DNA of 64,000 bases, from assembly GCF_025028335.1 (NCBI RefSeq), contig NZ_JAFEUW010000001.1, positions 1,984,001 through 2,048,000 on the forward strand, given 5' to 3'. Both the position numbers and the translations under genes were made by a program. Each line of letters opens with the position of its first letter. Within the stretch, counting starts at the first letter, position 1. The notes below the pieces were generated by a model, which saw only the letters and a program-made list of their open reading frames with translations, did no database searches and was not told the origin of the DNA. Positions 27,218 to 35,109 of the stretch are shown one piece after another. Source of the stretch: Brachybacterium sillae. GTDB taxonomy: Bacteria; Actinomycetota; Actinomycetes; Actinomycetales; Dermabacteraceae.

Positions 27218-28012
27218 GTGGTCGCCACGGACGTGTTCCTCAAGGAACGGCCCGACGGGTTGGAGGGTTTCCTCACGCGGGAGGCCGACGGTCTGCGACG
27301 CCTCGCCGCCGCCGGTGCCCGGGTGCCGCAGGTCCGGTCAGTCGATGCGACGCGGCTGGTGATCGACCGGATCGACGCCACGGGCCGCCGCACCCCGGAG
27401 ACGGAGGAGGCTTTCGGTCGGGAGCTCGCCCAGCTGCACCGCCGCACCGCTCGCCCCGGGCCGTACGGTGACCCGGAGCGCCCCGTGGCCTGGCTGGGGG
27501 AGGCCCCGATCGACCTCACCCCCTGTTCCACCTGGACCGAGTCCTGGGTGGGGCGGAGGATCGTGCCGCTCGCCGAGCAGGCGCACCGCGCGGGCAACCT
27601 GCCCGCGGCGGCGGTGCGCGACGCCCACCGTCTCGCCGAGCTGACTGTCGGGGTGGATCCAGAGGCGCCAGTGGTGGTCGCGGTGTTGGGACCGCCGGAG
27701 CCGCCGTCGCTGCTGCACGGTGACCTGTGGGCGGGCAACCGGTTGCTCGATCCGCAGGGCCGCTCATGGCTGATCGACCCGAGCATCCAGTACGGCCACC
27801 GGGAGGTGGACCTGGCGATGATGCGGCTGTTCGGCGGGTTCGGGGAGCAGGCCTTCGCGGCGTACGACGCGGCCTTCCCCCTGGCCGCAGGGTGGGAGCA
27901 GCGGGTGCTGCCGTACCAGGCGGTGCCGCTTCTGGTGCATGCGCTGCTCTTCGGCGGCGGATACGGGGCGCAGGCGGCGCGGTCCCTGGCCGCCGCTGTG
28001 GCGCGCGGCTAA
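27218..28012 (+). CDS. Fructosamine/ketosamine-3-kinase family protein
   Basis: 264 residues. It has the aminoglycoside-phosphotransferase-like kinase fold: catalytic loop LLHGDLWAGNRL (Asp base) and metal-binding IDPSIQYGHREVDLAMM, the characteristic fructosamine kinase sequence. Members phosphorylate sugar-derived amino adducts so that they break down, a protein-deglycation repair activity. The usual N-terminal lysine-containing lobe is short (the chain is about 25 residues shorter than typical), so activity should be checked. The GTG start is 4 nt from the SDR stop. Its TAA overlaps the stop of the convergent glycosylase gene. Confidence 0.85.
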   Translation: MVATDVFLKERPDGLEGFLTREADGLRRLAAAGARVPQVRSVDATRLVIDRIDATGRRTPETEEAFGRELAQLHRRTARPGPYGDPERPVAWLGEAPIDLTPCSTWTESWVGRRIVPLAEQAHRAGNLPAAAVRDAHRLAELTVGVDPEAPVVVAVLGPPEPPSLLHGDLWAGNRLLDPQGRSWLIDPSIQYGHREVDLAMMRLFGGFGEQAFAAYDAAFPLAAGWEQRVLPYQAVPLLVHALLFGGGYGAQAARSLAAAVARG

Positions 28013-28677
28013 CCGGTCCGGTTGAGGGCGGCGGGGCCGGAGACGGTGGCGTCGCCGAGGATCCGGAACCGCCACGGGTACAGGCCGGGGTCGCTCGCCT
28101 CCTCGCGCAGCCCGATCCGGGGGCCGGTGGCCACCACCGGGGTCGGCCGCTCCGGATCGCGGGGCAGGACGTGGAACACCGGCGAGTCCAGGAGGTCCGC
28201 CCCGGGTGTGATGGGCGTGCAGAGATCCATGCCGTTGTCCTCCCAGGTGACCCCGCAGGCCACGGTGGCGCGGCCGGGACCCTGTGCGAGATCACGATCA
28301 CGACGGGTGACGCCACGTGCACTGCGGCGTTCCCGGGCCAGGTCGGCTCCCTCGACGATCTCTCCCGCCCGGATCAGACACCCGGTCGCGGTGCCCTCGG
28401 CGTCGGCGACGACGTTCATACAGACGTGCAGGCCCATGTGCCGGTACACGTACAGGTGCCCGGGCGGACCGAACATGGTCGCGTTGCGGGCGGTGCGACC
28501 ACGGTACGCATGCGACCCCGGATCCAGCGCCCCGACGTACGCCTCGACCTCGGTGATCCTCAGACGCACTCCCCGCCCGATCAGCTCGCACCCCAGCAGG
28601 AGCGGCGCGAGCTCGAGAACGGGCCGGTCGAACCACCGGCGGGGGAGGGGCTCGACACGAGGGTGAGGGACGGGCAT
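28009..28677 (-). CDS. 3-methyladenine DNA glycosylase (AAG/MPG family)
   Basis: 222 residues. It contains RITEVEAYVG (catalytic Glu that activates water), DPGSHAYRGRTARNATMFG and LYVYRHMGLHVCMNVV, all standard for the alkyladenine glycosylase fold, plus a DRDLAQGPGR loop. It removes alkylated and deaminated purines. The ATG at 28677 is supported by family alignment and a -10 box 6 nt upstream. The gene is convergent with, and shares stop-codon bases with, the fructosamine kinase gene. Confidence 0.92.
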   Translation of the reverse strand: MPVPHPRVEPLPRRWFDRPVLELAPLLLGCELIGRGVRLRITEVEAYVGALDPGSHAYRGRTARNATMFGPPGHLYVYRHMGLHVCMNVVADAEGTATGCLIRAGEIVEGADLARERRSARGVTRRDRDLAQGPGRATVACGVTWEDNGMDLCTPITPGADLLDSPVFHVLPRDPERPTPVVATGPRIGLREEASDPGLYPWRFRILGDATVSGPAALNRTG

Positions 28678-28683
28678 CACGCC

Positions 28684-28689
28684 ATTGTG
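28684..28689 (-). promoter_or_regulatory. Candidate -10 box, leaderless glycosylase gene
   Basis: Minus strand CACAAT, 6 nt before the ATG at 28677. Confidence 0.5.
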
Positions 28690-28731
28690 CCGAACGCGTC
28701 TGGGCCCCTGTCCGACAGCGGACCCCCGCCC

Positions 28732-28790
28732 ACGTGTGGAGGATAAAGTAGGGAATTCGACCCGAATTCCCCACTTTATCCTCCACACGT
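28732..28790. repeat. 59-bp near-perfect palindrome with AT-rich arms
   Basis: Two 28-bp arms (28732-28759 and 28763-28790) pair with a single mismatch around a 3-nt centre. The arms contain GAATTC and TTTATCC and are far richer in A/T than the surroundings. It lies between the csoR stop and the glycosylase promoter on the minus strand. It may be a terminator for purB-csoR, a small non-autonomous mobile unit, or a regulator site. There is no T tract. Confidence 0.8.
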
Positions 28791-28873
28791 CCGGGCGCGC
28801 GGGCGCGAGGGGGCGGGCGGGCTGGACCGGGACGGCCGGGTGCGAGGGTGCGGCGCAGGCCGACTGCGGGCTG

Positions 28874-29407
28874 TCAGCGCATGAGGCGCTTGACCGCGGT
28901 CATGACCTCATCCATCTTGGCGTCGAGCTCGGCCGGGTCTCCGGAGTGGGCGGCCTGGTGCACGCAGTGGTGGATGTGGTCGTCGACCAGGGCGGTGGCG
29001 ACGGACTGCAGAGCCTTCGTCACGGCACTGACCTGCGTGAGGACGTCGATGCAGTAGACGTCGTCCTCGATCATCCGCTGCAGCCCCCGCACTTGGCCCT
29101 CCACCAGCTTCAGGCGGCGCAGGTAGGCGGCCTTCGCGTCGTGGTAGCCGGGGGCGGGGGTGGAGGCGTCCGGCGACCCCGGCGTGCTGTGCGTCGCGGG
29201 GGAGACCCCAGGGGCATCGGGCGACGGGGAGGCGGCAGCGGAGTCGAGAGTGCTCGGCAGAGCGGCCCCGTCGGCCTCCCCGGAGCCGTCGAGGCCCAGG
29301 GTGTCGTACGACTCGGGCACCTCGGCACCGGGCACCTCGGTACCAGGCACCTCGGCATCGGGCGCCACCTCGCCGGCCGCTGCGCGGTCGGTCCCGTGCT
29401 CAGTCAT
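28874..29407 (-). CDS. csoR: CsoR-family copper(I)-sensing repressor with long disordered N-terminus
   Basis: 177 residues. The C-terminal ~90 residues are a complete CsoR domain (LRRLKLVEGQVRGLQRMIE). The copper ligands C119, H144 and C148 keep the exact spacing of M. tuberculosis CsoR. The first ~88 residues are Pro/Ala/Asp/Ser-rich and disordered, including three PG(T/A)EVP repeats; typical CsoR proteins lack this. The ATG lies inside the last codons of purB (8-nt overlap), so translation is coupled. No copper ATPase or chaperone gene is adjacent, so its operator is probably elsewhere or it controls itself. Confidence 0.88.
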   Translation of the reverse strand: MTEHGTDRAAAGEVAPDAEVPGTEVPGAEVPESYDTLGLDGSGEADGAALPSTLDSAAASPSPDAPGVSPATHSTPGSPDASTPAPGYHDAKAAYLRRLKLVEGQVRGLQRMIEDDVYCIDVLTQVSAVTKALQSVATALVDDHIHHCVHQAAHSGDPAELDAKMDEVMTAVKRLMR

Positions 29408-30806
29408 CGAGGTGCTCCACCAGCTGCGCGGCGAGTCCCGTGTATGTCTGCGGAGTGAGGGCCAGCAGGCGGTCGCGCTCCGTCGGGGGCAACCCGAGCG
29501 AGCCGATGAACTCGCGCATCGCCGCCCCGTCCACGCGATGCCCGCGGGTGAGCTCCTTCAACCGCTCGTACGGGTTCTCCATGCCCTCGGTGCCCTGCAC
29601 GCCGAGGGTGCGCATCACCGACTGCACGGCCTCACCGAGCACCTCCCAGTTCGCCTCGAGATCGGCGGCCATGGTCTCGGCGTCGACGTCCAGGCCCGCG
29701 AGGCCCTTGCGCAGGTTGGAGATCGCCAGCAGCGAATGCCCGAAGGCCGGGCCGATGTTGCGCTGCGTGGTGGAGTCGGTGAGGTCACGCTGCAGGCGGG
29801 AGGTGACGAGGGTCTGCTCCAGCACCCCGAACAGGCCCCCGGAGATCTCCAGGTTCGCCTCCGCGTTCTCGAAGCGGATCGGGTTGACCTTGTGCGGCAT
29901 GGTGGAGGAGCCGGTGCCGCCCTGCGCCGACAGCCGCTGCCGGAAGAAGCCCAGCGAGATGTACGTCCACACGTCGGTGGCGAGGTTGTGCAGGATGCGC
30001 CCGGCGCGGGCCACATCCGAGTACAGCTCCGCCTGCCAGTCGTGCGACTCGATCTGCGTGGTGAGCGGGTTCCACGTCAGACCCAGATGTTCCACGAAGG
30101 TGCGGGAGACCCGCTGCCAGTCCGCCGACGGGACCGACACCGCGTGCGCCGCGTACGTGCCGGTCGCACCGTTGATCTTGCCGAGCACCTCATCGGCGGC
30201 GATGCGGCGGGCCTGCCGCTGCAGGCGATGCACGAACACCGCCAGCTCCTTGCCGAGCGTGGTGGGGGTGGCGGGCTGGCCGTGAGTGCGGGAGAGCATC
30301 GGCACCTCGGCGGTCTCACGGGCCAGGTGGGTGAGGTCGTCGATGAGCTCCCGCAGCGCCGGCAGCCACACCTGCTCGACCGCGCCCTTGACCATGAGGG
30401 CGTAGGAGAGGTTGTTGACGTCCTCGCTGGTGCAGTAGATGTGCACGATCTCCGCGAGGGGCTCCAGGGAGGTGCCGGCCAGGCGACTCTTGATGTAGTA
30501 CTCGACGGCCTTTACGTCATGCACGGTCTCGCGTTCGATCTCGGCATGTTCGGCGATGCCCTCGGCGCCGAAGTCCTCGGGGATGGCGCGCAGCAGGGCG
30601 CGCTCCTCCTCGGTGAGCCGGCGCAGGCCGGGAATGACCTCGCCGTCGAGCAGATGGATCACCCATTCCGTCTCCACCACCAGGCGGGCGCGGTTCAACG
30701 CGGCCTCGGAGAGGTGGTCGACCAGCGGTGCGACCTGCGCGCGGTAGCGGCCGTCCAGCGGGGTCAGGGCGATGCGCGGGGTGATGTCGGCGAAGGACTG
30801 CGGCAT
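29400..30806 (-). CDS. purB: Adenylosuccinate lyase
   Basis: 468 residues, full length, of the E. coli-like subgroup. It contains VPMLSRTHGQPATPTTLGKE (catalytic His), and the fumarase/aspartase signature GTGSSTMPHKVNPIRFEN with the mobile-loop Ser. It catalyses two fumarate-releasing steps of purine synthesis. The ATG at 30806 follows the family start MPQSFADITPRIALTPLDGRY-like region and has a -10 box 6 nt upstream. csoR overlaps its 3' end. Confidence 0.96.
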   Translation of the reverse strand: MPQSFADITPRIALTPLDGRYRAQVAPLVDHLSEAALNRARLVVETEWVIHLLDGEVIPGLRRLTEEERALLRAIPEDFGAEGIAEHAEIERETVHDVKAVEYYIKSRLAGTSLEPLAEIVHIYCTSEDVNNLSYALMVKGAVEQVWLPALRELIDDLTHLARETAEVPMLSRTHGQPATPTTLGKELAVFVHRLQRQARRIAADEVLGKINGATGTYAAHAVSVPSADWQRVSRTFVEHLGLTWNPLTTQIESHDWQAELYSDVARAGRILHNLATDVWTYISLGFFRQRLSAQGGTGSSTMPHKVNPIRFENAEANLEISGGLFGVLEQTLVTSRLQRDLTDSTTQRNIGPAFGHSLLAISNLRKGLAGLDVDAETMAADLEANWEVLGEAVQSVMRTLGVQGTEGMENPYERLKELTRGHRVDGAAMREFIGSLGLPPTERDRLLALTPQTYTGLAAQLVEHLDD

Positions 30807-30812
30807 GGGGCC

Positions 30813-30818
30813 ATTGTT
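30813..30818 (-). promoter_or_regulatory. Candidate -10 box, leaderless purB
   Basis: Minus strand AACAAT, 6 nt before the ATG at 30806. Confidence 0.5.
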
Positions 30819-30900
30819 CCATCGCCCGTCCGACGCGCCCGCACCACCGGGGGCAGGATCACGGGCGGTGCGCGAGCATGAGGCGTGCGCAGGGGAGCAG

Positions 30901-31392
30901 TCAGTCGATGCCGAGAGCGGACTCAGTGCACGCGTCGGCGTCCACGAGGGCGCTGTGGATCCGCATTCTGCCGTCCTCGGTGAGCTGGAGCGTCGCACCG
31001 TGCGCATCTGTGGTCTCGAGCACGCGGCGCGACGCCTGCTCGGACGCAGCGTCGACAGGGTCGAAACCGGCCTTCTCTAGGGACGGCCCGAGATCACCGA
31101 TGAGGTCGTCCCAGGTTCTGCCGTCACGTGAGATCAGGGGGCCGTCCATCGACCAGTCACCGGGGGTGTAGCGGCAGGTGCCCGGGTCCTCGGCCGTCAC
31201 GTGGCGGGTGGACTCGGCGTGGTTCCACGAGGCCTCGGGAGCCGCGGCGTCGGCGACAGTGGTCGCGACGTCGTCATAGTGCGCGACGGCGTCCTCGGCG
31301 GGCAGGGGAGTGTCGAAGCCACCACAGGCCGAGAAGACGAGTAGCACCGTGCCCACGGCAGCCCCACGGGATACGACTCGGGATCCCTGCAT
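30901..31392 (-). CDS. Hypothetical lipoprotein
   Basis: 163 residues. The signal peptide VVSRGAAVGTVLLVFSACGG carries a lipobox with Cys about residue 23. The mature part is acidic, with a Cys pair (GTCRYTPG and DACTESAL) that may form a disulfide. I recognise no family. GAGGAGGAGT precedes the ATG. It is a monocistronic gene, divergent from hisC, with the paired palindromes at 31460-31494 in the shared upstream region. Confidence 0.8.
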   Translation of the reverse strand: MQGSRVVSRGAAVGTVLLVFSACGGFDTPLPAEDAVAHYDDVATTVADAAAPEASWNHAESTRHVTAEDPGTCRYTPGDWSMDGPLISRDGRTWDDLIGDLGPSLEKAGFDPVDAASEQASRRVLETTDAHGATLQLTEDGRMRIHSALVDADACTESALGID

Positions 31393-31459
31393 GACTCCTC
31401 CTCGGGGTACCGGCGTTGCCCGGTGCGGCCGGCGCCGCGCGCGGATTGGTGGACTCAGA

Positions 31460-31494
31460 CGACATGATGTCGCGACCTACGGGACATCATGTCG
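31460..31494. promoter_or_regulatory. Paired CGACAT-type palindromes between the lipoprotein gene and hisC
   Basis: CGACATGATGTC (31460-31471) and GACATCATGTCG (31483-31494) are reverse complements separated by 11 nt. Each half is itself a near-palindrome (arms GACAT/ATGTC), so the pair looks like two operator sites about two helical turns apart. It sits about 70 bp before the lipoprotein start and about 100 bp before hisC. Confidence 0.55.
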
Positions 31495-31586
31495 CCGCAG
31501 TCCGATGTCGCTGCGGAGCAACCGCCCCGAGCCCGCGGCCGCTCCGAGCCCGCGGACGCCCGGGACACCGGTCCCCGGGGACCGGG

Positions 31587-31592
31587 TACGTT
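31587..31592 (+). promoter_or_regulatory. Candidate -10 box, leaderless hisC
   Basis: TACGTT, 7 nt before the ATG at 31600. This spacing supports 31600 over the in-frame ATG at 31489. Confidence 0.45.
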
Positions 31593-31599
31593 CACCTGC

Positions 31600-32730
31600 A
31601 TGGCCCCTGAGCACGCGCCGACCGAGCAGAACCCGCCGAGCCCCCCGGGGGAGGAGGCGATCCGGCTGCGACCCGCCCTGGACGCGCTTCCCGCGTATGT
31701 CGCCGGGAGACCGGCGCCGCAGCGCGAGGACCTCACGGTGTACAAGGTCTCGTCGAACGAATCACCGTTCGGGCCGATCGACTCCGTGCGTCAAGCGGTG
31801 ATCGCCGCGCTGGAGGGCGCGAACCGCTACCCCGACATGATGAACCAGCAGCTGCGGCAGGCCCTCGCCGCCGAGCATGGCGTCACGCCGGAGGAGATCG
31901 TGGTCTCCACCGGCGCCGTCGCAGTCACCGGGGATCTGGTACGCGCCGTGGTGGATCCGAGTGATGAGGTGGTCTTCCCGTGGCGCTCCTTCGAGGCCTA
32001 CCCGATCCTCGTCGGGGCGCAGGGGGGTGTGAGTCGGCAGATCCCGTTGACGGAGACCTTCGAGCACGATCTTGACGCGATGGTCGCGGCCGTCACGGAC
32101 CGCACGACCCTGATGATCCTGTGCACCCCGAACAACCCGACGGGTCCGATCCTCACCACCGAGCAGGTGCGCTCCGTGCTCGGCCGGGTGCCCTCCCACG
32201 TGGTGGTGGCGCTGGATGAGGCCTACCGCGAGTTCGTGGAGCCGGAGCTGCGGATCGACGCGGAGGGCCTGTTCCGCGAGTTTCCGAACCTGCTGGTGCT
32301 GCGCACGTTCTCGAAAGCGCACGGCCTCGCCGGGTTGCGCGTCGGGTACGCCCTGGCGCATCCGCGGCTGGCCGACGCCCTGCTGAAGGTGACCCTTCCG
32401 TTCGGCACCAACCTGCTGGCGCAGGCCGCAGCGCTCGCATCCCTCGAGCCCGAGGTGATGGCGCTCATGACCGAACGCACTGCCCACCTGCGGTCCGAGC
32501 GCTCCCGGGTGATGGCCGGGCTCGCGGAGCAGGGGTGGGAGCTGCCGGCCTCGCAGGGCAATTTCGTGTTCTTCCCGCTGGGGGAGCAGTGTCAGGAGTT
32601 CACCGACTTCTGCGCCGACCGTGGCCTCGTGGTGCGCCGCTACGGGGATGACGGTGTGCGCATCACCATCGCGGAGGACGAGGCCAACGACCGCATCCTC
32701 GAGGTGTGCGGGGCCTGGCGTCAGCGTTGA
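31600..32730 (+). CDS. hisC: Histidinol-phosphate/aromatic aminotransferase (fold type I, PLP)
   Basis: 376 residues. It contains LILCTPNNPTGPI, ALDEAYREF, the PLP-lysine region RTFSKAHGLAGLRVGYAL and the C-terminal NFVFFPLG ... GVRITI. The sequence fits HisC2/Pat, which transaminate histidinol phosphate or phenylpyruvate and other aromatic 2-oxo acids. It stands apart from other his genes, so the aromatic aminotransferase (pat) role is quite possible. The ATG at 31600 was preferred because the 37 residues upstream are Arg/Pro-rich and non-conserved. Confidence 0.9.
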   Translation: MAPEHAPTEQNPPSPPGEEAIRLRPALDALPAYVAGRPAPQREDLTVYKVSSNESPFGPIDSVRQAVIAALEGANRYPDMMNQQLRQALAAEHGVTPEEIVVSTGAVAVTGDLVRAVVDPSDEVVFPWRSFEAYPILVGAQGGVSRQIPLTETFEHDLDAMVAAVTDRTTLMILCTPNNPTGPILTTEQVRSVLGRVPSHVVVALDEAYREFVEPELRIDAEGLFREFPNLLVLRTFSKAHGLAGLRVGYALAHPRLADALLKVTLPFGTNLLAQAAALASLEPEVMALMTERTAHLRSERSRVMAGLAEQGWELPASQGNFVFFPLGEQCQEFTDFCADRGLVVRRYGDDGVRITIAEDEANDRILEVCGAWRQR

Positions 32731-32748
32731 GCCCGGCCGCCGGGCCGG

Positions 32749-33573
32749 TCAGTGCTCGGTGAGGATCCGCGACACCAGCTGCGCGGTCTCGTGGGGGTCG
32801 AGGACCGCCGCCGGGTGGGGCCCGGCCGCGAGCCACTGCGAGCGCCGAAGGATCTGCGCCTCGGGCCCGCCCGCAGCGAGCGCATCCCCAGCCGCCAGCA
32901 CCAGGTTCCCCATCTGCTGCAGCTGCAGCATCGTCGAGGCCGTGAGCGTCCACGGCCCTTCCAGCACGGCCTCCGCCGTCGCCTCCTCGAGTGCCCGCGC
33001 CTGCTGCGCGAAGAACCGCAGCGGCGGATCGTCCCCCACGTTCACGAGCACCGCCCCGCCGGGGCCGAGAGCCTGCAGGGTGAGGGCGTGGAATGACGGG
33101 GTGGTCAGGTGCTCAGGCGTGGCCTCGCCGCTGAACACATCGACGATCACGGCGTCGACCCGCCACCCCTGCGCCACCAGGTGCTCCAGTTCCTGGCGCG
33201 CGTCGCCGATGATCACGGTGAGGTCCGTGCCCGGGGGCAGCGGCAGGTGGTCCGTGACGAACCCCGGCAGCTCCCGTTCGATCTCGATCACCGTCTGGGC
33301 GCAGCCGGGTCGGGTGGCCTGCAGGTATCGCGCGAGGGTGAGCGCCCCCGCCCCCAGATGCAGCACCCGCAGCGGCTGCCCGGCGGGGAAGGCGTCATCC
33401 AGGACGGTGGCGATGCGCCGCAGATATTCGTGGTGGATCTGGGTGGGATCAGTGAGGTCCACGTGGGACTGCTCGAGACCACCCATCTCCAGGGCGTAGC
33501 CGCCCAGGTGGGGATGCGGCACGATCCGTGCCTCCTGACCGGACAGGTGCAGTCGCACGGACGCCTCACGCAT
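32749..33573 (-). CDS. Spermidine synthase-like methyltransferase-fold protein
   Basis: 274 residues. It has a Rossmann core with RVLHLGAGALTLARYL (cofactor loop), QTVIEIERELPGF, IIGDARQELEHL and DAVIVDVFSGEATPEHL. The catalytic Asp environment (VDVFSG) and the YALEMGG/H-x-x-Y-like start resemble polyamine synthases and the spermine/spermidine synthase family. Actinobacterial members often lack known polyamine activity, so the reaction is open. It is convergent with hisC (18 bp between stops) and starts just upstream of a probable leaderless promoter. Confidence 0.82.
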   Translation of the reverse strand: MREASVRLHLSGQEARIVPHPHLGGYALEMGGLEQSHVDLTDPTQIHHEYLRRIATVLDDAFPAGQPLRVLHLGAGALTLARYLQATRPGCAQTVIEIERELPGFVTDHLPLPPGTDLTVIIGDARQELEHLVAQGWRVDAVIVDVFSGEATPEHLTTPSFHALTLQALGPGGAVLVNVGDDPPLRFFAQQARALEEATAEAVLEGPWTLTASTMLQLQQMGNLVLAAGDALAAGGPEAQILRRSQWLAAGPHPAAVLDPHETAQLVSRILTEH

Positions 33574-33579
33574 GACGGC

Positions 33580-33585
33580 ACTGTA
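33580..33585 (-). promoter_or_regulatory. Candidate -10 box, leaderless spermidine-synthase-like gene
   Basis: Minus strand TACAGT, 6 nt before the ATG at 33573. The 177 bp between this box and padR hold no gene. Confidence 0.55.
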
Positions 33586-33762
33586 TCCGGGACGTTCCCG
33601 CAGGGTCCGCGCAGCGTTCCCACCCGTGGTGTCACTCCCCGCGGTGCCGCCGCCCGCGACCTCTCTCCCCACGGTGTCACCGCCGGGCCCGACGGCATGC
33701 CACACTATGCATCGGCGGTCATAGCTGATGCGCCAAGGTGCGACCAGGCTCGGGGAGGGATC

Positions 33763-33809
33763 GTGAGGGACTATGCCCTGCTGGGTCTATTGGCCCGGCA
33801 GCCGGCTAG
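33763..33809 (+). pseudogene. padR regulator gene, 5' fragment (split by insertion)
   Basis: Starts GTG with GGGAGGGATC upstream and reads VRDYALLGLLARQPA, the first helix of the PadR winged helix, then runs into the insertion at CTAG. Joining it to 35181 restores the reading frame and the expected PadR text PASGYDIGRWLR. Confidence 0.85.
33806..33809. repeat. Left copy of CTAG target-site duplication
   Basis: CTAG occurs here and at 35177-35180. Only one copy is needed to rebuild padR, so it was duplicated on insertion. CTAG fits the YTAR target rule of the IS5 family. Confidence 0.75.
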
Positions 33810-33856
33810 GAGCGTGTCTCCCATATGCATCGTGAGGTTCGCGGCAGTCTGGTGGG

Positions 33857-34018
33857 GTGAGGTCGACGGGTTCTCGATATCGGGTGTTCACGGATGCGCA
33901 GTGGAAGCGGATCGCTCCGCTGTTGCCGTCCAATGTCGGGCGGCGTGGTCACCCGTTCGGTGACGACCGACGGGTTGTGGAGGGCCTCGCGCCCGAAATG
34001 TTCGAGGCGGAGGGCTGA
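33857..34018 (+). pseudogene. IS5-family transposase, N-terminal stump
   Basis: 53 codons beginning VRSTGSRYRVFTDAQWKRIA, then PLLPSNVGRRGHPFGDDRRV, which is the conserved N-terminus of the IS5 (IS427-like) transposase. After VVEG the sequence switches to unrelated text (LAPEMFEAEG*). The DDE catalytic domain is entirely missing. Its stop lies 2 nt before the GTG of the cargo gene. Confidence 0.8.
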
Positions 34019-34020
34019 TC

Positions 34021-35109
34021 GTGGCGGTCGAAATGGGACTTTGGCGCGCTGACGGCAACAAGCTCAGCCGCATCGTCCCGACCTCGATCGGCCTGGAGTC
34101 CCAGCTCGAGAACTACATCGAGTCGGATCCGTCGATGCTCGGAGAGACACTGCTGCTCATCGGGCGGCAGGTCGCGACCGCGTTCGGCGGGTTCATCGAC
34201 CTGCTGGCGCTCGACGAGACCGCGGCCGTGCACGTCATCGAGCTCAAGCGCGACAAGACCCCGCGCGACGTCACCGCGCAAGCTCTCGATTACGGCTCCT
34301 GGGTCGCCGGGCTGGGACGCGCCGAGATCCAAGCGATCTTCGAGACGTACAGGCCTGGCGTTGCACTGGAGGAAGCCTTCGCCGAGTGCTTCAACGAGAC
34401 CCTCCCCGAGGATGTCAATAGCACGCAGACGTTCACCATCGTGGCCGCGAGCGTCGACGCAGCCACGGAGCGCATCGTGCGTTTCCTGAACGAGGACTTC
34501 GGGGTGCCCATCAACGTCGTCTTCTTCCGCCACTTCGAGGACAACGGTGCGATGTACCTGGCGCGCAGCTGGCTGGTTGAGCACGACGGGCAGCAGACTC
34601 CCGGCGTTGCCCCCGCACGTCAGACGAAGACCCGCGAAGCGTGGAACGGGAGCGACTGGTACGTCGCGTTCGGCGAGGACAGCGGCACCCGCCAGTGGGC
34701 AGACGCGCAGAAGTACGGCTTCGTTTCGGGTGGTGGCGGCGCATGGTTCTCCCGGACCCTGAAGAATCTGCCGATCGGCGCACGAGTCTTCGTGCACATC
34801 CCCAAGTCCGGCTACGTCGGAGTCGGCACCGTCATCGGTGAGGCCCGTCGCTTCGACCAGGCGCTCGTCGAGGTCGACGGCGTCGAGACCCCGCTGCAGA
34901 GCCTCCCGCTCGCCGGGACGTATCGGCATGATGGCGACGCGGAGGACGAGAACGCCGAGTGGGTCGTGCCCGTCGCGTGGATCAAGGCGGTGCCACGCGA
35001 GCGAGCGGTCTGGAGGAACGGCATGTTCGCGAACCAGAACACCGCGGCGAAGCTTCGGCAGAAGTTCACCATTGAGCAGGTCACAGAGGCGTTCGGCCTT
35101 GAGGGTTAG
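34021..35109 (+). CDS. NucS/DUF91-like PD-(D/E)XK nuclease with PUA/EVE-like C-terminal domain
   Basis: 362 residues. The N-terminal domain (about 15-120) has FGGFIDLLALDETAAVHVIE then LKRDK: an Asp and the E-x-K of the PD-(D/E)XK nuclease fold, as in the DUF91/NucS family. A middle linker (190-210) leads to a C-terminal domain (215-362) with WYVAFGE, WADAQKYGFVSGGGGAWFS and VFVHIPKSGYVGVGTV, resembling PUA/ASCH/EVE-like readers of modified nucleic acids. It is not the housekeeping mismatch nuclease NucS, which lacks such a tail. It is the only intact gene in the insertion and has lower GC than its neighbours. A self-contained, perhaps modification-dependent, defence nuclease is my inference. 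The GTG start follows GGCGGAGGGCTGATC. Confidence 0.75.
   Translation: MAVEMGLWRADGNKLSRIVPTSIGLESQLENYIESDPSMLGETLLLIGRQVATAFGGFIDLLALDETAAVHVIELKRDKTPRDVTAQALDYGSWVAGLGRAEIQAIFETYRPGVALEEAFAECFNETLPEDVNSTQTFTIVAASVDAATERIVRFLNEDFGVPINVVFFRHFEDNGAMYLARSWLVEHDGQQTPGVAPARQTKTREAWNGSDWYVAFGEDSGTRQWADAQKYGFVSGGGGAWFSRTLKNLPIGARVFVHIPKSGYVGVGTVIGEARRFDQALVEVDGVETPLQSLPLAGTYRHDGDAEDENAEWVVPVAWIKAVPRERAVWRNGMFANQNTAAKLRQKFTIEQVTEAFGLEG

Noticed and set aside
31489-31599. A 37-residue N-terminal extension of HisC
   Set aside because: Arg/Pro-rich and unlike the family. The -10 box at 31587-31592 and the ATG at 31600 give a better start, and the extension overlaps the palindromic operator.
34021-35109. 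The housekeeping NucS/EndoMS mismatch nuclease
   Set aside because: Only the DUF91-like nuclease region is similar. The extra C-terminal domain, the IS context and the lower GC do not fit the chromosomal nucS gene.
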